From Nitrospira sp. (GTDB taxonomy: Bacteria > Nitrospirota > Nitrospiria > Nitrospirales > Nitrospiraceae), in assembly GCA_005116745.1 (NCBI GenBank), contig SWDS01000002.1:294919-358918 (forward strand): a DNA stretch of 64,000 bases. The letters are read 5' to 3'. The position numbers were made by a program, and so were the translations under genes. This document shows, piece after piece, positions 19,045 to 27,454 of this stretch (positions within the stretch are counted from its first letter, which is position 1; every line of letters starts with the position of its first letter). The notes beneath the pieces were generated by a model that saw only the letters and a list, made by a program, of their open reading frames with translations, was not told where the DNA came from and made no database searches.

Positions 19045-19956
19045 TCAGGAGCCCCCTCCTACTAGATCAAGATCGCTTGCACAGCGAATACCAATCGTGA
19101 CATCCGTCCGCCAATGTTTCGCGGTAAACCGCTTTGACAGTCTTGCATTATGTTCTGTTTCTCGCCATGAGCCGCCGCGCACAACTTTGAGATCAGCATT
19201 CTCCGGTCCCTTAGGGTCTCTAAATGGTGACTTCTTGTAGTAGTGTTCGTCATAGGAGTCCTCGACCCATTCAGCGACATTGCCTGTCATGTCGTAGAGG
19301 CCGTAGGGGCTTCGTCCCCCGTCGAACGACCCAGGCGGAGCGATGTATTTATATCCGTCCTCGCTGCCGTCGACATTGGCAGCAGCCGTAACAAACTTCT
19401 CCCCCCACGGATATTTTCGCTTGCTCTCGCCACGCCCAGCCTTCTCCCACTCAGCTTCCGTGGGCAATCGCTTGCCGGCCCACTTGCAGTAGGCTACCGC
19501 TTCGTCCCACGAGACACTCATCACCGCAAACTCCGGTTTCAAAACCTTCGACTGATCATCATCGAATACCTCGATTCTCGGCATCGCTCGCTTGGTCATC
19601 TTCGCGAACCGCGTATACTCCTCTTGTGTGACTTCTTTTCGGTCGAGGTAGAATCCCTTCAGGTAGACCTGATGCTCTGGCACCTCGTCCGGATCACCAT
19701 CATGACTCCCCATCGTAAACGGACCTTCCGGGATCTGAACCATCTCCCGGCCCTCATCTCCTATTTTCGTCTTATACATCGAGAAATCCTGAGAAGGCAG
19801 ACCGCTCGCCGTCGGTCGAGCTTCTGACTTCACTGATGCCGCGAGCTGTTTCATCTGCTTTGCCTTATAGGACTCATAGGCCAGCAGGCCAATCATGAGA
19901 AAGAACGATGTAAATACAAAGACGATGGACCCGACTAAGACACCCTTGTTTTCCAC
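19045..19956 (-). CDS. Membrane-anchored SUMF-domain protein, copy 1
   Basis: A 303-residue relative of the next gene. It has an N-terminal signal anchor (about 8-27) and a SUMF1 domain with VQIPEGPFTMGS, VSWDEAVAYCKWAGKRLPTEAEWEKA, YGLYDMTGNVAEWVEDSY, VVRGGSWRE and IGIRCASD. As in its neighbour, the paired active-site cysteines of formylglycine-generating enzyme are not visible; the segment after RGGSWRE continues to ARLSKRF instead. The pair probably arose by tandem duplication. It is exported and anchored, facing the periplasm, and follows the DUF3047 and glycine-rich membrane protein genes in what looks like one operon with the second bd-like oxidase. Confidence 0.86.
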   Translation of the reverse strand: MENKGVLVGSIVFVFTSFFLMIGLLAYESYKAKQMKQLAASVKSEARPTASGLPSQDFSMYKTKIGDEGREMVQIPEGPFTMGSHDGDPDEVPEHQVYLKGFYLDRKEVTQEEYTRFAKMTKRAMPRIEVFDDDQSKVLKPEFAVMSVSWDEAVAYCKWAGKRLPTEAEWEKAGRGESKRKYPWGEKFVTAAANVDGSEDGYKYIAPPGSFDGGRSPYGLYDMTGNVAEWVEDSYDEHYYKKSPFRDPKGPENADLKVVRGGSWRETEHNARLSKRFTAKHWRTDVTIGIRCASDLDLVGGGS

Positions 19957-19980
19957 GAATACCTCTTTAATCCAACGGAC

Positions 19981-20343
19981 CTACCGATAGGATGGCGACG
20001 TTTCAGCTTGTTCCGACGCCGCCTTCTTCGCAGCACGCACGTCGAGCAACATTGAAATCTGGACACCCAGAAACCCACCCATGGCAGCTCCTGCTCCGGC
20101 GCCAACCCAGATCCACTCGACACCGGCCAACACCCAGGCTAACGCACCACCAGATACAGTGCCGACCAGGATACTGACAAGAAATCTACGCCCACCCAGA
20201 AAGCCAATCACCGCACCAAGGGTAATCCCAATAGCGATGGCGACTGGCATCAGCCCGCCACCCATGGTCATACCGATCAGAGTCCCGACGGTACCCATCA
20301 CGACGATCCCGAGCGCAATATCGAACACCTTGCTTGTCGCCAT
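19981..20343 (-). CDS. Glycine-rich small membrane protein
   Basis: About 120 residues beginning [14 protein letters not shown]. Several glycine-rich hydrophobic stretches ([51 protein letters not shown]) resemble glycine-zipper membrane segments, with a charged C-terminus. I prefer ATG 20343, which has GAGG nine bases upstream, over the in-frame ATG five codons earlier. It sits between the DUF3047 gene and the SUMF pair in the second oxidase run. I do not recognise a family; a small channel-like or structural membrane protein would fit the glycine pattern. Confidence 0.7.
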   Translation of the reverse strand: MATSKVFDIALGIVVMGTVGTLIGMTMGGGLMPVAIAIGITLGAVIGFLGGRRFLVSILVGTVSGGALAWVLAGVEWIWVGAGAGAAMGGFLGVQISMLLDVRAAKKAASEQAETSPSYR

Positions 20344-20376
20344 TACGCTGGTCCTCATAGACCGAGAGGCAGACCG

Positions 20377-21030
20377 CTACTTAGCTGGAGCGGCAATCAG
20401 CGGGCCAAAATCGATTTCAACTCCAGGCGCCGCGATGATGGAAATCCCCCATGCCTTCTCCGCCGGCTCATGTTTATGAATCCGTTTAAAATCCTCGTAG
20501 ACATTCACCCGCTCCTCAAACCATTGCCCGATCTCCTTCGTTCCAGTCTGGACAACGATCTCGGAGCCACTAAACATGCCCCCTTCCGTCACGGTGCCAT
20601 CCGGCTTCGACTCGCTCCACACATACTTCGTGAACACCGGGATAAAGAGAAGATCCGTATCGAGTGATGCATAGACTGCGGCCAGCGGCTCAGTTCCAGT
20701 CGCTGCCTTATTGAGACGCCACCGCCAGGTCAAAATTGGATAGGCCTTGGGATCCCAATCTATTTTCTTTTTCTTAATTCGCTGCCCTGCGTCTTTGGCC
20801 GACAGAAAGTTCGCGCCGCTCTCCGATTGCACCTTATAGGCATCACGGCCTTTCGATTGACTCCGTTGATTTTCGTGATCCCACAGAGAAGGGAACCCGT
20901 CCGCTTCCTTTGCTTGGAAATCTTCCAGTACCAGAACCTGCCCGTAGGCACCGCCAGGAACCTGCCACATCAACATGCCCATGAGGAGACTGAGAACAAC
21001 GGTTGCACACTTCGACCCACGGCGCTCCAT
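20377..21030 (-). CDS. Exported DUF3047 family protein
   Basis: A secreted protein of about 217 residues with a signal peptide ending near GGAYGQ, then the pattern of DUF3047: VLVLEDFQAKEADGFPSLW, YPILTWRWRLNKA, AVYASLDTD and GVEIDFGPLIA. The start is ATG 21030, preceded by AAGGGAG; an upstream in-frame start would add a Cys- and Arg-rich stretch overlapping the oxidase gene. DUF3047 proteins are periplasmic beta-rich proteins of unknown function. Here it lies 16 bases behind the second bd-like oxidase and ahead of the glycine-rich and SUMF genes, so a role tied to that oxidase or its periplasmic partners is plausible. Confidence 0.8.
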   Translation of the reverse strand: MERRGSKCATVVLSLLMGMLMWQVPGGAYGQVLVLEDFQAKEADGFPSLWDHENQRSQSKGRDAYKVQSESGANFLSAKDAGQRIKKKKIDWDPKAYPILTWRWRLNKAATGTEPLAAVYASLDTDLLFIPVFTKYVWSESKPDGTVTEGGMFSGSEIVVQTGTKEIGQWFEERVNVYEDFKRIHKHEPAEKAWGISIIAAPGVEIDFGPLIAAPAK

Positions 21031-21046
21031 AGACTCCCTTCCCTTT

Positions 21047-22924
21047 CTATGTTTCCTGCGAGGGAACCGGTGACAACAAGGGCACCTGCTGCTCCTCGAA
21101 TTCCTCACCCATCACTGGCCGCTGCCCCCGTTCACACATCCAGAACAAGACAAGTACAGCGGCCCAGAAGACCACCATGTTGAGCGTCACCATTTTTGTG
21201 GCATATTGAAGGTCCGGGGTAAAGGCCCAGGGCGAGACATCCGCCATCAACTCACTCACATGCCAGGACAGTCGCCCTGATGAACGAATATACCCCATCA
21301 AGCCCATCACCCAACTGAAGGACGCCGCTAACCCAAACAATCCCACCATGCCACGCAGCGGAATTTTCCCCCACTGAATCGGGCCGTGCACCACCGCGCC
21401 TCGAAGCATGAGGCGGTTCATCACCACACCGAGTACGATGACTGTGAACGTCGTGAACGCCTGGGGGGCGGATAGGCCGACGCGAACCTTCGCAGGCAAG
21501 TAAAACCCGTAGATCGACAGCCAGATGATATTGAGCGCCCCGACCACGTACAACACCGTGAGGAGCGTATTCCCGGTCTTGATCCAGGAAATGGTCATCG
21601 TCCGATTCGCCCGACGATAGTACAAAAAGCTCAACGCCGTGACGAGAATCAGGATATTCACTGCTCCGTTCTTGGCCGACATCACTCCATAGTTGCCAAT
21701 CACGGGATGCTGAGCACCGCCCATCGCCTTGACTTCACTGGCAGACGTAAGCAGCGTGTGAGGCGTCAGCCAGACGAAGAGCGCCAGCATCAACACCCCC
21801 AATAGGAATTGATAATAGGGCTGATAGCGCTCACCACCTTTGATCCGCCCCATGCTCTGCCATAGATAGTAGTTAATCCCCAAAAACAGGACGCCGATCA
21901 AGAGTGCCTGAACCACAAACAGCCAGGTGAGCAAGCCACCCATCATCGTGACACCCATGGTCTGGCGAAACACGAACACCGACTTCATCAGCCAGTAGCC
22001 GGCAAACGGCATGGGAATCAGTGCAAACACTGTCACAAACAGAAAGATATAGCCGACCCAATCGAAATAGGCCCGCTCCTCATCCGTCTTGCTGGTGAAA
22101 AACCGATAACAGGCATAGGCCAATACCACCGCGCCACCAGACATAATGTCCGCAAGGAAGCGATGGACGTTCAGCGGGTTCCAGAGCGCGGAGTGCAGCA
22201 GATGCCAGGCATTTCCCAGAAACCGCCCCTGCGCATCCACCCCAGCGGGTGACATCATGAAGGCCGACCAGGCATTGGCCATCATCAATAACGCGGTTCC
22301 CACAATATTGGTCAGAATCCCGATCGCGGCGTGAATCCACTTCATGCCCCGACCCGTCATCCGATTCCATCCGTAGTAATAGACGATCAGGAGCAGCGAT
22401 TCTCCCACAAATACAGCCGCGTAGGCGGGCATGAACCCTTTGAAAGTTCCGCCCATATACTTCATGAAACTGGGATACAGCGTGATGAACATCGTCAGCA
22501 TCAGGCTCCCGATAAGCGCGGTCACCGACATAGCCAACACCGCCACCTTGGCAAGATCTCGTGCCAATCCGTCATAGCGCAGCGCCAAGGCTGGTTTTTT
22601 GGTGATCAATCCAAGGAATTCGAGCAGTGCACAAAACAAGGGCAGTGCAAGGACAAATCCACCAAAATAGGTATGTTGCTGTGTGATGAACCACACCACC
22701 AACCGACTGTCTAACGAACCGATTCTCGGATAGACCGTTTCATCAGGAGCAGGAGCTGCTGGTCCCTGCGGAGTCCCCTCCGTGCCGAAGTACACATCCG
22801 TCGATGATTCCGCGAATGACAGATCGGGTCCATTCCACGCAAGCCCAATGACGATCGCAACCATCGCAATACCCATCGCAACGGCAATCGAGGAACGTGT
22901 CATCATCAAGAATCCTCGGCCCAT
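21047..22924 (-). CDS. Cytochrome bd-like oxidase subunit, second copy
   Basis: A 625-residue paralog of the oxidase at 15570-17486, sharing its length, the leading signal-like helix and the same landmarks: FITQQHTYFGG (His near 84), VGESLLLIVYYYGWNRM (Glu near 175), ANAWSAFMMSPAGV, NPLNVHRFLAD (His near 254) and AMGGAQHPVIGNYGVMSAKNG. It differs where the first copy has RPVMHIYALMFVAES; here the His is replaced (MPAYAAVFVGES). No cytochrome c gene follows; instead DUF3047, a glycine-rich protein and two SUMF proteins follow and an unknown membrane protein precedes. ATG 22924 has AGGGG upstream; an ATG at 22906 is also possible. Whether it reduces oxygen is uncertain. Confidence 0.83.
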   Translation of the reverse strand: MGRGFLMMTRSSIAVAMGIAMVAIVIGLAWNGPDLSFAESSTDVYFGTEGTPQGPAAPAPDETVYPRIGSLDSRLVVWFITQQHTYFGGFVLALPLFCALLEFLGLITKKPALALRYDGLARDLAKVAVLAMSVTALIGSLMLTMFITLYPSFMKYMGGTFKGFMPAYAAVFVGESLLLIVYYYGWNRMTGRGMKWIHAAIGILTNIVGTALLMMANAWSAFMMSPAGVDAQGRFLGNAWHLLHSALWNPLNVHRFLADIMSGGAVVLAYACYRFFTSKTDEERAYFDWVGYIFLFVTVFALIPMPFAGYWLMKSVFVFRQTMGVTMMGGLLTWLFVVQALLIGVLFLGINYYLWQSMGRIKGGERYQPYYQFLLGVLMLALFVWLTPHTLLTSASEVKAMGGAQHPVIGNYGVMSAKNGAVNILILVTALSFLYYRRANRTMTISWIKTGNTLLTVLYVVGALNIIWLSIYGFYLPAKVRVGLSAPQAFTTFTVIVLGVVMNRLMLRGAVVHGPIQWGKIPLRGMVGLFGLAASFSWVMGLMGYIRSSGRLSWHVSELMADVSPWAFTPDLQYATKMVTLNMVVFWAAVLVLFWMCERGQRPVMGEEFEEQQVPLLSPVPSQET

Positions 22925-22928
22925 ATCT

Positions 22929-23996
22929 CTACCCCTTCGGTCCAGTCTTACCAAGCGCGAAGCCCCCAGCCGCACCGTCAGCACCAATCGATTTTCCAAG
23001 AATTCCCATCATAAACGGGCACCGTAACATGCCAGACGACAATTGTGGCGCCTGCTCATCCTCGACATGACGCCGATCACCGAGATAGTACCCATACACC
23101 GCCATCATCGCCGTCACCAGCGCACCCATCACTGCCGTGGCACCCACCGTCATAGTCGGCTGACGGACGACAAACAACAGCACACCCATCGCCACCAAAT
23201 AATAGGTCGATGCAAAGGCCATCCCAGGCCACCACCAATACTTCAGCAGTTCACCCGGCACAGTCTGCCGGAGCGAGTGCAGCCACGAACTGGCGGGATA
23301 GAGTCCTCCAAAATACGCACAGAGTGCAAGGCCTCCCCCGAGAAGCGTCACGGTCACCAGTTGTGCCAAAGCTGCACCCTGCTCATCCGCAATCACCAGC
23401 CCAGGCAACGATGTCAACGCACCAACACCCAGCCCTACGAGAGCCCACGGTCCTAATTGCCATGCCCGGCGTTGCACCAGCACACGTAGCTGCTCCCCAT
23501 CCGGGAATGTCAAAAATGGACGCCCCAGCACTGATAACTTGCGTACATGGCCAATCTCAAACGCATCCCGCGCAACAGATGTGCAGGAGATGATGATCGC
23601 CATCATAGCCGGCCCATCGGGATGCTCGAGATAACTGTAGTGCATGATCCATAACAGGGTAAGCACCAATAGGGATAGTTGAACGCCATATACGGCTCCG
23701 ATCCAGCCGCCCAGCCAGCTCAGAATCTTTAGACCATCCTGTCGAGCAATGACAGACCAGGATGCGGCGCGCCCCACTCGATAGGCCAAGAGTGCCGTCA
23801 CCATTGCGACGAGACTGCTAACCGCCAGCAAGACCACGGGCTCAGTGATCGGCACAAGATGTTTCGCCAGCCGATACACCCCGAAGGCGATCAGTCCTGG
23901 CACAAACATGACAACTCGCTTTGTCCGACGGACGGCATCTTCCGTCACCGCCAGGCTCAAGCTAGGAATCACGCGCAAGGCCATTCGATGCAGCAT
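22929..23996 (-). CDS. Polytopic membrane protein of unknown family
   Basis: A 355-residue protein with about eight hydrophobic segments, among them VVMFVPGLIAFGVYRLA, VVLLAVSSLVAMVTALLAY, GAVYGVQLSLLVLTLLWIM, PWALVGLGVGALTSLPGLV and YYLVAMGVLLFVV. Between them lies a soluble stretch with ARDAFEIGHVRKL and RPFLTFPDGEQLRVLV. I do not recognise it. It is the gene directly before the second bd-like oxidase, with a gap of only four bases, and therefore is probably a partner subunit or assembly factor, perhaps in place of the missing CydB. Several histidines in or near helices (HYSYLEHPDG) could bind cofactors, but this is speculation. Confidence 0.7.
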   Translation of the reverse strand: MLHRMALRVIPSLSLAVTEDAVRRTKRVVMFVPGLIAFGVYRLAKHLVPITEPVVLLAVSSLVAMVTALLAYRVGRAASWSVIARQDGLKILSWLGGWIGAVYGVQLSLLVLTLLWIMHYSYLEHPDGPAMMAIIISCTSVARDAFEIGHVRKLSVLGRPFLTFPDGEQLRVLVQRRAWQLGPWALVGLGVGALTSLPGLVIADEQGAALAQLVTVTLLGGGLALCAYFGGLYPASSWLHSLRQTVPGELLKYWWWPGMAFASTYYLVAMGVLLFVVRQPTMTVGATAVMGALVTAMMAVYGYYLGDRRHVEDEQAPQLSSGMLRCPFMMGILGKSIGADGAAGGFALGKTGPKG

Positions 23997-24002
23997 AATG
24001 TT

Positions 24003-24093
24003 CAGAACTGAGCCAGCAGGACTGAGGACCGAACTTGGAGAGGAGATTGTTGCATTGCTCCTCTCCTTCTCAGCACTCAGTCCTCAGCACTCG
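24003..24093. repeat. Intergenic dyad repeat, copy A
   Basis: Outer arms are built from GAGTGCTGAG and CTGAGGACTGAG-type units on one side and CTCAGTCC-type units on the other. Inside, a perfect nine-base stem GGAGAGGAG / CTCCTCTCC (24037-24045 and 24058-24066) closes a 12-base loop. A related element lies at 24598-24674, so the pair flanks the PCP_red gene. Confidence 0.55.
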
Positions 24094-24096
24094 TGA

Positions 24097-24588
24097 CTAT
24101 TTTGAAGCGGCCATCCCAAAATACTTCGCTTTGATCTCTTCCATCAGCGACACGGTGATGCGAGACAGTCCGCGGTCGGCTGCGGTACGCTCAAGTTCAA
24201 TCCGTGCCATGGCACGAACCGCCGCCGGCACTCGATCTAACCGCAGTTTCGCCTCCGGGTCCCATTCAATACGTTCCCCAGTTCGGGGACGGAGCAGCGT
24301 CTCATATGTGACCACCCGCTCGCCTTGACGACGAATATCCTGCTCCACTTCTTCTCGAACCAGCCCAGCCACATACGGCGGCATACGCTCCAATTGATGC
24401 AAGGCCTCATCAGTCCAGAGCAACCGATCAACGAGGCCGTGGGCCTGTTCTTCCCGCACATCGACACCGACTTTCAGCCCACAGCCACGGCATTCCGAAC
24501 GGATAAACCATAACAGCAGACCGGTCTCTCCACCTCGCTCCTCAATCCCCTCCGTATGCATCCATCGACCACAGCCACAGGTCAGCAT
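24097..24588 (-). CDS. Protein with cysteine motif and two PCP_red domains
   Basis: About 163 residues from ATG 24588 (MLTCGCGRWM), which has GGAG eight bases upstream. The N-terminal part has CGCG and ECRGCG, a likely zinc or iron-sulfur knuckle. Two copies of the PCP_red domain follow, a helical unit known from the C-terminus of protochlorophyllide reductase subunit ChlB: WTDEALHQLERMPPYVAGLV and WDPEAKLRLDRVPAAVRAMA, the second ending in the usual AKYFG. The organism shows no sign of phototrophy here, so the domain is used for something else. Stand-alone PCP_red proteins occur widely without known function. The gene lies between the oxidase run and a DUF420 gene. Confidence 0.78.
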   Translation of the reverse strand: MLTCGCGRWMHTEGIEERGGETGLLLWFIRSECRGCGLKVGVDVREEQAHGLVDRLLWTDEALHQLERMPPYVAGLVREEVEQDIRRQGERVVTYETLLRPRTGERIEWDPEAKLRLDRVPAAVRAMARIELERTAADRGLSRITVSLMEEIKAKYFGMAASK

Positions 24589-24597
24589 TGCCGATAC

Positions 24598-24674
24598 TCC
24601 AAGACTGAGCAATGAGGACTGAGTGAATAGCCGAGGGATGCCTTTCCCAAAACTCCTCTACCCTCAGCACTCAT
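24598..24674. repeat. Intergenic dyad repeat, copy B
   Basis: On the minus strand it begins GAGTGCTGAGGG and ends CTCAGTCCTCATTGCTCAG, matching the arms of the copy at 24003-24093 but with a different, longer centre. The arms are complementary to each other, as in REP-type repeats. Confidence 0.5.
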
Positions 24675-24679
24675 GCCAT

Positions 24680-25396
24680 TCATCCGATCTTCCCTGGATA
24701 CAGGATGTACAACATCGTGTACGTGAAGCTACCCGTGACGAACAGCACACAGTAAATAACCATCGTAAATCGGCCGAGCGCGCGATGCCGCCGCGCGCCA
24801 TCTGGCCAAATCCGTTGAATCGTCATCTCAATCGCAAACACAAAAGCCACGATGGCGAGAAAGATCACATACACTTCCAGCTTCCGCATCGAAAACCCTG
24901 CCGTGGCGACACGCGAAAAAAACAACCCAAGCACGACCATGGCAATTCCGCCAAAGATGAGGCCGATCTTCTTCCACGTCGTGAGCAGCCGTGATTCCCG
25001 TAAGGATCGGACTCCGTCGAGGAACTGCTGAGAGCGAAACCCCAACACAATCATATACACCGCCATGATCAGCCCAATCATGACGAGAATGATATGGAGC
25101 GTCAGGACGGGGATGAAGACATAATCATAGAGCGACTGCGAGCCACCAAACCCTTCCTTACCTTCAAACGCCAGGACCCCCAGCTGCCGAAACAGATAAT
25201 ACGCGATAAAGAAGCTGAGCATGGCAATCATGCCACCCAACATCAACCAATGGTGTGCATCGGCCTTTCGCCGACGAGCTTGGAACCATCCCATGATGAA
25301 CAGCCCGGTGAAGAGCGTCGCCATCAGCTGACTGAGGTCCGCACCCGCCGTCGCATACGTTCCAAAGAAGCCTGGTTCCCGTAACCAATCCAGCAT
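24680..25396 (-). CDS. DUF420 family membrane protein (CtaM/YozB-like)
   Basis: A 238-residue protein with about six helices. It has the DUF420 pattern: ADAHHWLMLGGMIAMLSFFI, AYYLFRQLG, YDYVFIPVLTLHIILV with conserved histidines, and a C-terminal GRFTMVIYCVLFVTGSFTY. Members of this family (CtaM in Staphylococcus, YozB in Bacillus) are needed for maturation of some heme-copper oxidases. The first about 25 residues and the region 130-175 are extensions. Its place near two bd-like oxidases fits a role in oxidase or heme handling, though it is separated from them by the PCP_red gene and two dyad repeats. Function is inferred. Confidence 0.75.
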   Translation of the reverse strand: MLDWLREPGFFGTYATAGADLSQLMATLFTGLFIMGWFQARRRKADAHHWLMLGGMIAMLSFFIAYYLFRQLGVLAFEGKEGFGGSQSLYDYVFIPVLTLHIILVMIGLIMAVYMIVLGFRSQQFLDGVRSLRESRLLTTWKKIGLIFGGIAMVVLGLFFSRVATAGFSMRKLEVYVIFLAIVAFVFAIEMTIQRIWPDGARRHRALGRFTMVIYCVLFVTGSFTYTMLYILYPGKIG

Positions 25397-25468
25397 CAGA
25401 CCCTGCCCCTACTTCCTCGTTTCTCACACCTACGCGAACACTCTCGCGTTCGATACCACGCATGTTTT

Positions 25469-26455
25469 CTACAGCTTCGTGCCTTGCGCCACTGCCGTCT
25501 TCTCCAACTCCACAACAGAGACAAACCCGGCGGCTTGGAGCCATTGCATGGCCTCGCCGGCCCGATAGCAGCTGCCCTGCTGAGTGTTGACAAGGATATG
25601 GACCGCGAACGCGGTCGTCCATGCTGGGCCAGTCCCAGCTTCATCTAGAAATCGATCTTTAATCACCAACCGCCCGCCCGGCGCCAACGATCCGAAGCTC
25701 TTTTTAACCAGATCCTGATTCATCTGAAACGTTTGATAGTGCAAGATATCGGACATCAAGACCACATCGTATGGTCCCCCAAGTTGGTCTCGATTGAAAT
25801 CACCGGGATGCAGGGCGACTCGTGCTTCCAACCCGGCGTCCTTGACCGTTTTTTCCGCCAACTTCAACGTCGCCGGGAGATCAAAAACCGTCGCGTGCAG
25901 TTCTGGATACACCTGGCAAAACGCAATGGCGTTGGTCCCAGCGCCACCACCAAGATCGAGCAACCGCTCGCGGCCACCCAGCTTCAGTCGCTTGGCTAAA
26001 TCAGGACCGCTTTGTTGGCCAATCCGATTGAGCACCGCTAGCACGTTGCTTCCCAACTCGGGATCGGTCTCAAAGACATGGCGATCGACCGCCCGTTTCC
26101 CTGTCCGAATCGTCTCTTCCAGCTTTCCCCAGTTATTCCACTCCGCATCGTGCAGAAGGAGCAAGTGGCCAACATACTTTGGTGACTGCCGAACGAGGTG
26201 TGTCAGCGCCGTCGGCGAGTTGCCATACAGGTCCCCCTCCTTCGTCAGCAACTTCATTGCCACGAGGGCGTTCAAGAGAATATTCAGTGTGTGAGGATCG
26301 GCCTGAAGTCGACCCGCAATGTCCTGGACTGCCTTCGGTCGCTCACTGATGGCAGAAAAAACGTCCAGCTTCACGGCCGTCAGGAGGACTTTGGTCTCCC
26401 AGTAGTAGCCAAGCTGAAAGATTTCTGCGAGTGAGAGCTCTCGTGACACACCCAT
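25469..26455 (-). CDS. SAM-dependent O-methyltransferase with dimerisation domain
   Basis: A 328-residue class I methyltransferase of the plant-type O-methyltransferase family. The N-terminal winged-helix dimerisation domain (LDVFSAISERPKAVQDIAG, LLNALVAMKLL) is followed by the SAM site LLDLGGGAGTNAIAFC, then ATVFDLPATL and DVVLMSDILHYQ, and the late motif LAPGGRLVIKDRFL. These enzymes methylate hydroxyl groups on small aromatic or isoprenoid substrates, or demethylate in a few cases. The substrate is not evident. A second family member lies at 57319-58386. It stands alone, 73 bases before the DUF420 gene. Confidence 0.88.
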   Translation of the reverse strand: MGVSRELSLAEIFQLGYYWETKVLLTAVKLDVFSAISERPKAVQDIAGRLQADPHTLNILLNALVAMKLLTKEGDLYGNSPTALTHLVRQSPKYVGHLLLLHDAEWNNWGKLEETIRTGKRAVDRHVFETDPELGSNVLAVLNRIGQQSGPDLAKRLKLGGRERLLDLGGGAGTNAIAFCQVYPELHATVFDLPATLKLAEKTVKDAGLEARVALHPGDFNRDQLGGPYDVVLMSDILHYQTFQMNQDLVKKSFGSLAPGGRLVIKDRFLDEAGTGPAWTTAFAVHILVNTQQGSCYRAGEAMQWLQAAGFVSVVELEKTAVAQGTKL

Positions 26456-26633
26456 TCCCTTGGCTAATAGCTTTCAAACGTAAGATCTTACCTAGATCAG
26501 AAAGTAAAAGACAAGGCGGTGAATGCCACGCTTTGGGGTTGAAAGAGCCGCATCGAAGACATCTTGGAGACTGGCCAGAGGACTGACTCCGACCGAGTGG
26601 CTGTGGAAGGAGGCGACGAGAACAGACTTCCGT

Positions 26634-27365
26634 TCACGCTTCTTCCAGTTGAATCACTTCTACATGCACCCTGGCGGTGCCCTGGCCGACAAATCCCAGT
26701 TGTTCGGCAGCGCCCCGGCTGAGGTCGATGATGCGTTTCCCGGAATCCGGGTTGTGATCACTAGGGAAGGGGCCGCGGTCATTTACTCGGACGATGATCG
26801 ACTTGCCGTTTTCCAGGTTCGTCACCTGGACGTGGATCGGCAGCGGCAGATACTTGTGCGCCGCCGTCAACCCGTTGGGGTTGAACAGCTCACCGTTGGC
26901 CGTCATGTGGCCTCCGGGTAAACGCCTGGTTTCCTCTCCATACCACGAGGCGAGGCCCGTCTCTTCGTACGTCCGTGCACTGGCAAGGCTCATCGGCACA
27001 TAATGCTGACCCTTGACAGTGTACGGAGCGGCTTTGACTCGCCCAAGCCTGATTGCCTCTTTAACTGGGAGCCCATCGATGGTCTGAATATCGTCCCGGA
27101 TCAATGGATACTCCAATGGAGCCTGGACTATCTCAAAGGTAAACTTCCCAATGCGATAGGCCAGCTTGGTGGCCCCCTTCGTCAATTCATAGGTGCCGCG
27201 CACGACCCAGATCGTGCCTTTGACCGTTTTTTTGGCGACGCGATAGGTGGTCTTGATCGATGAGAAGACCCCGTCAATGACCGAACAGGACACAAGCGTC
27301 GGCAGGATGGGGAGCAAGAGCAGTGGAATGATGTTTGATTTCTTGCAGCAGAAATATAAAGACAC
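26634..27365 (-). CDS. rlpA: RlpA family lipoprotein
   Basis: A 243-residue protein with an N-terminal lipoprotein signal (lipobox LVSC near residue 27) and a C-terminal double-psi beta-barrel of the RlpA type: GLASWYGEE, the central TANGELFNPNGLTAAHKYLP, VTNLENGKSIIVRVNDRGP, and the catalytic aspartate region NDRGPF. RlpA proteins cleave denuded peptidoglycan or help septal ring remodelling at the outer membrane. The middle section (about 30-110) is a helical linker without a recognised domain, and there is no SPOR domain. Start is GTG. It precedes the methyltransferase by about 180 bases. Confidence 0.88.
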   Translation of the reverse strand: MSLYFCCKKSNIIPLLLLPILPTLVSCSVIDGVFSSIKTTYRVAKKTVKGTIWVVRGTYELTKGATKLAYRIGKFTFEIVQAPLEYPLIRDDIQTIDGLPVKEAIRLGRVKAAPYTVKGQHYVPMSLASARTYEETGLASWYGEETRRLPGGHMTANGELFNPNGLTAAHKYLPLPIHVQVTNLENGKSIIVRVNDRGPFPSDHNPDSGKRIIDLSRGAAEQLGFVGQGTARVHVEVIQLEEA

Positions 27366-27394
27366 GGCGATGAACTTGGCATGAAAACAGGATA

Positions 27395-27430
27395 AAAACA
27401 GGAAGGGCAGCGGAGACTCCGCTGCCCTTC
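27395..27430 (-). terminator. Terminator after the cupredoxin-like exported protein
   Basis: A perfect 12-base GC-rich stem (GAAGGGCAGCGG at 27402-27413 pairing with 27419-27430) with a five-base loop is followed on the minus strand by CTGTTTTTATCC. It begins about 25 bases after the stop at 27455. Confidence 0.85.
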
Positions 27431-27454
27431 AACAACACATCCACAAAACGAGGC

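Noticed and set aside
26523-26921. 132-residue plus-strand frame over the rlpA gene
   Set aside because: It is the antisense shadow of rlpA and its upstream spacer, with no ribosome binding site.
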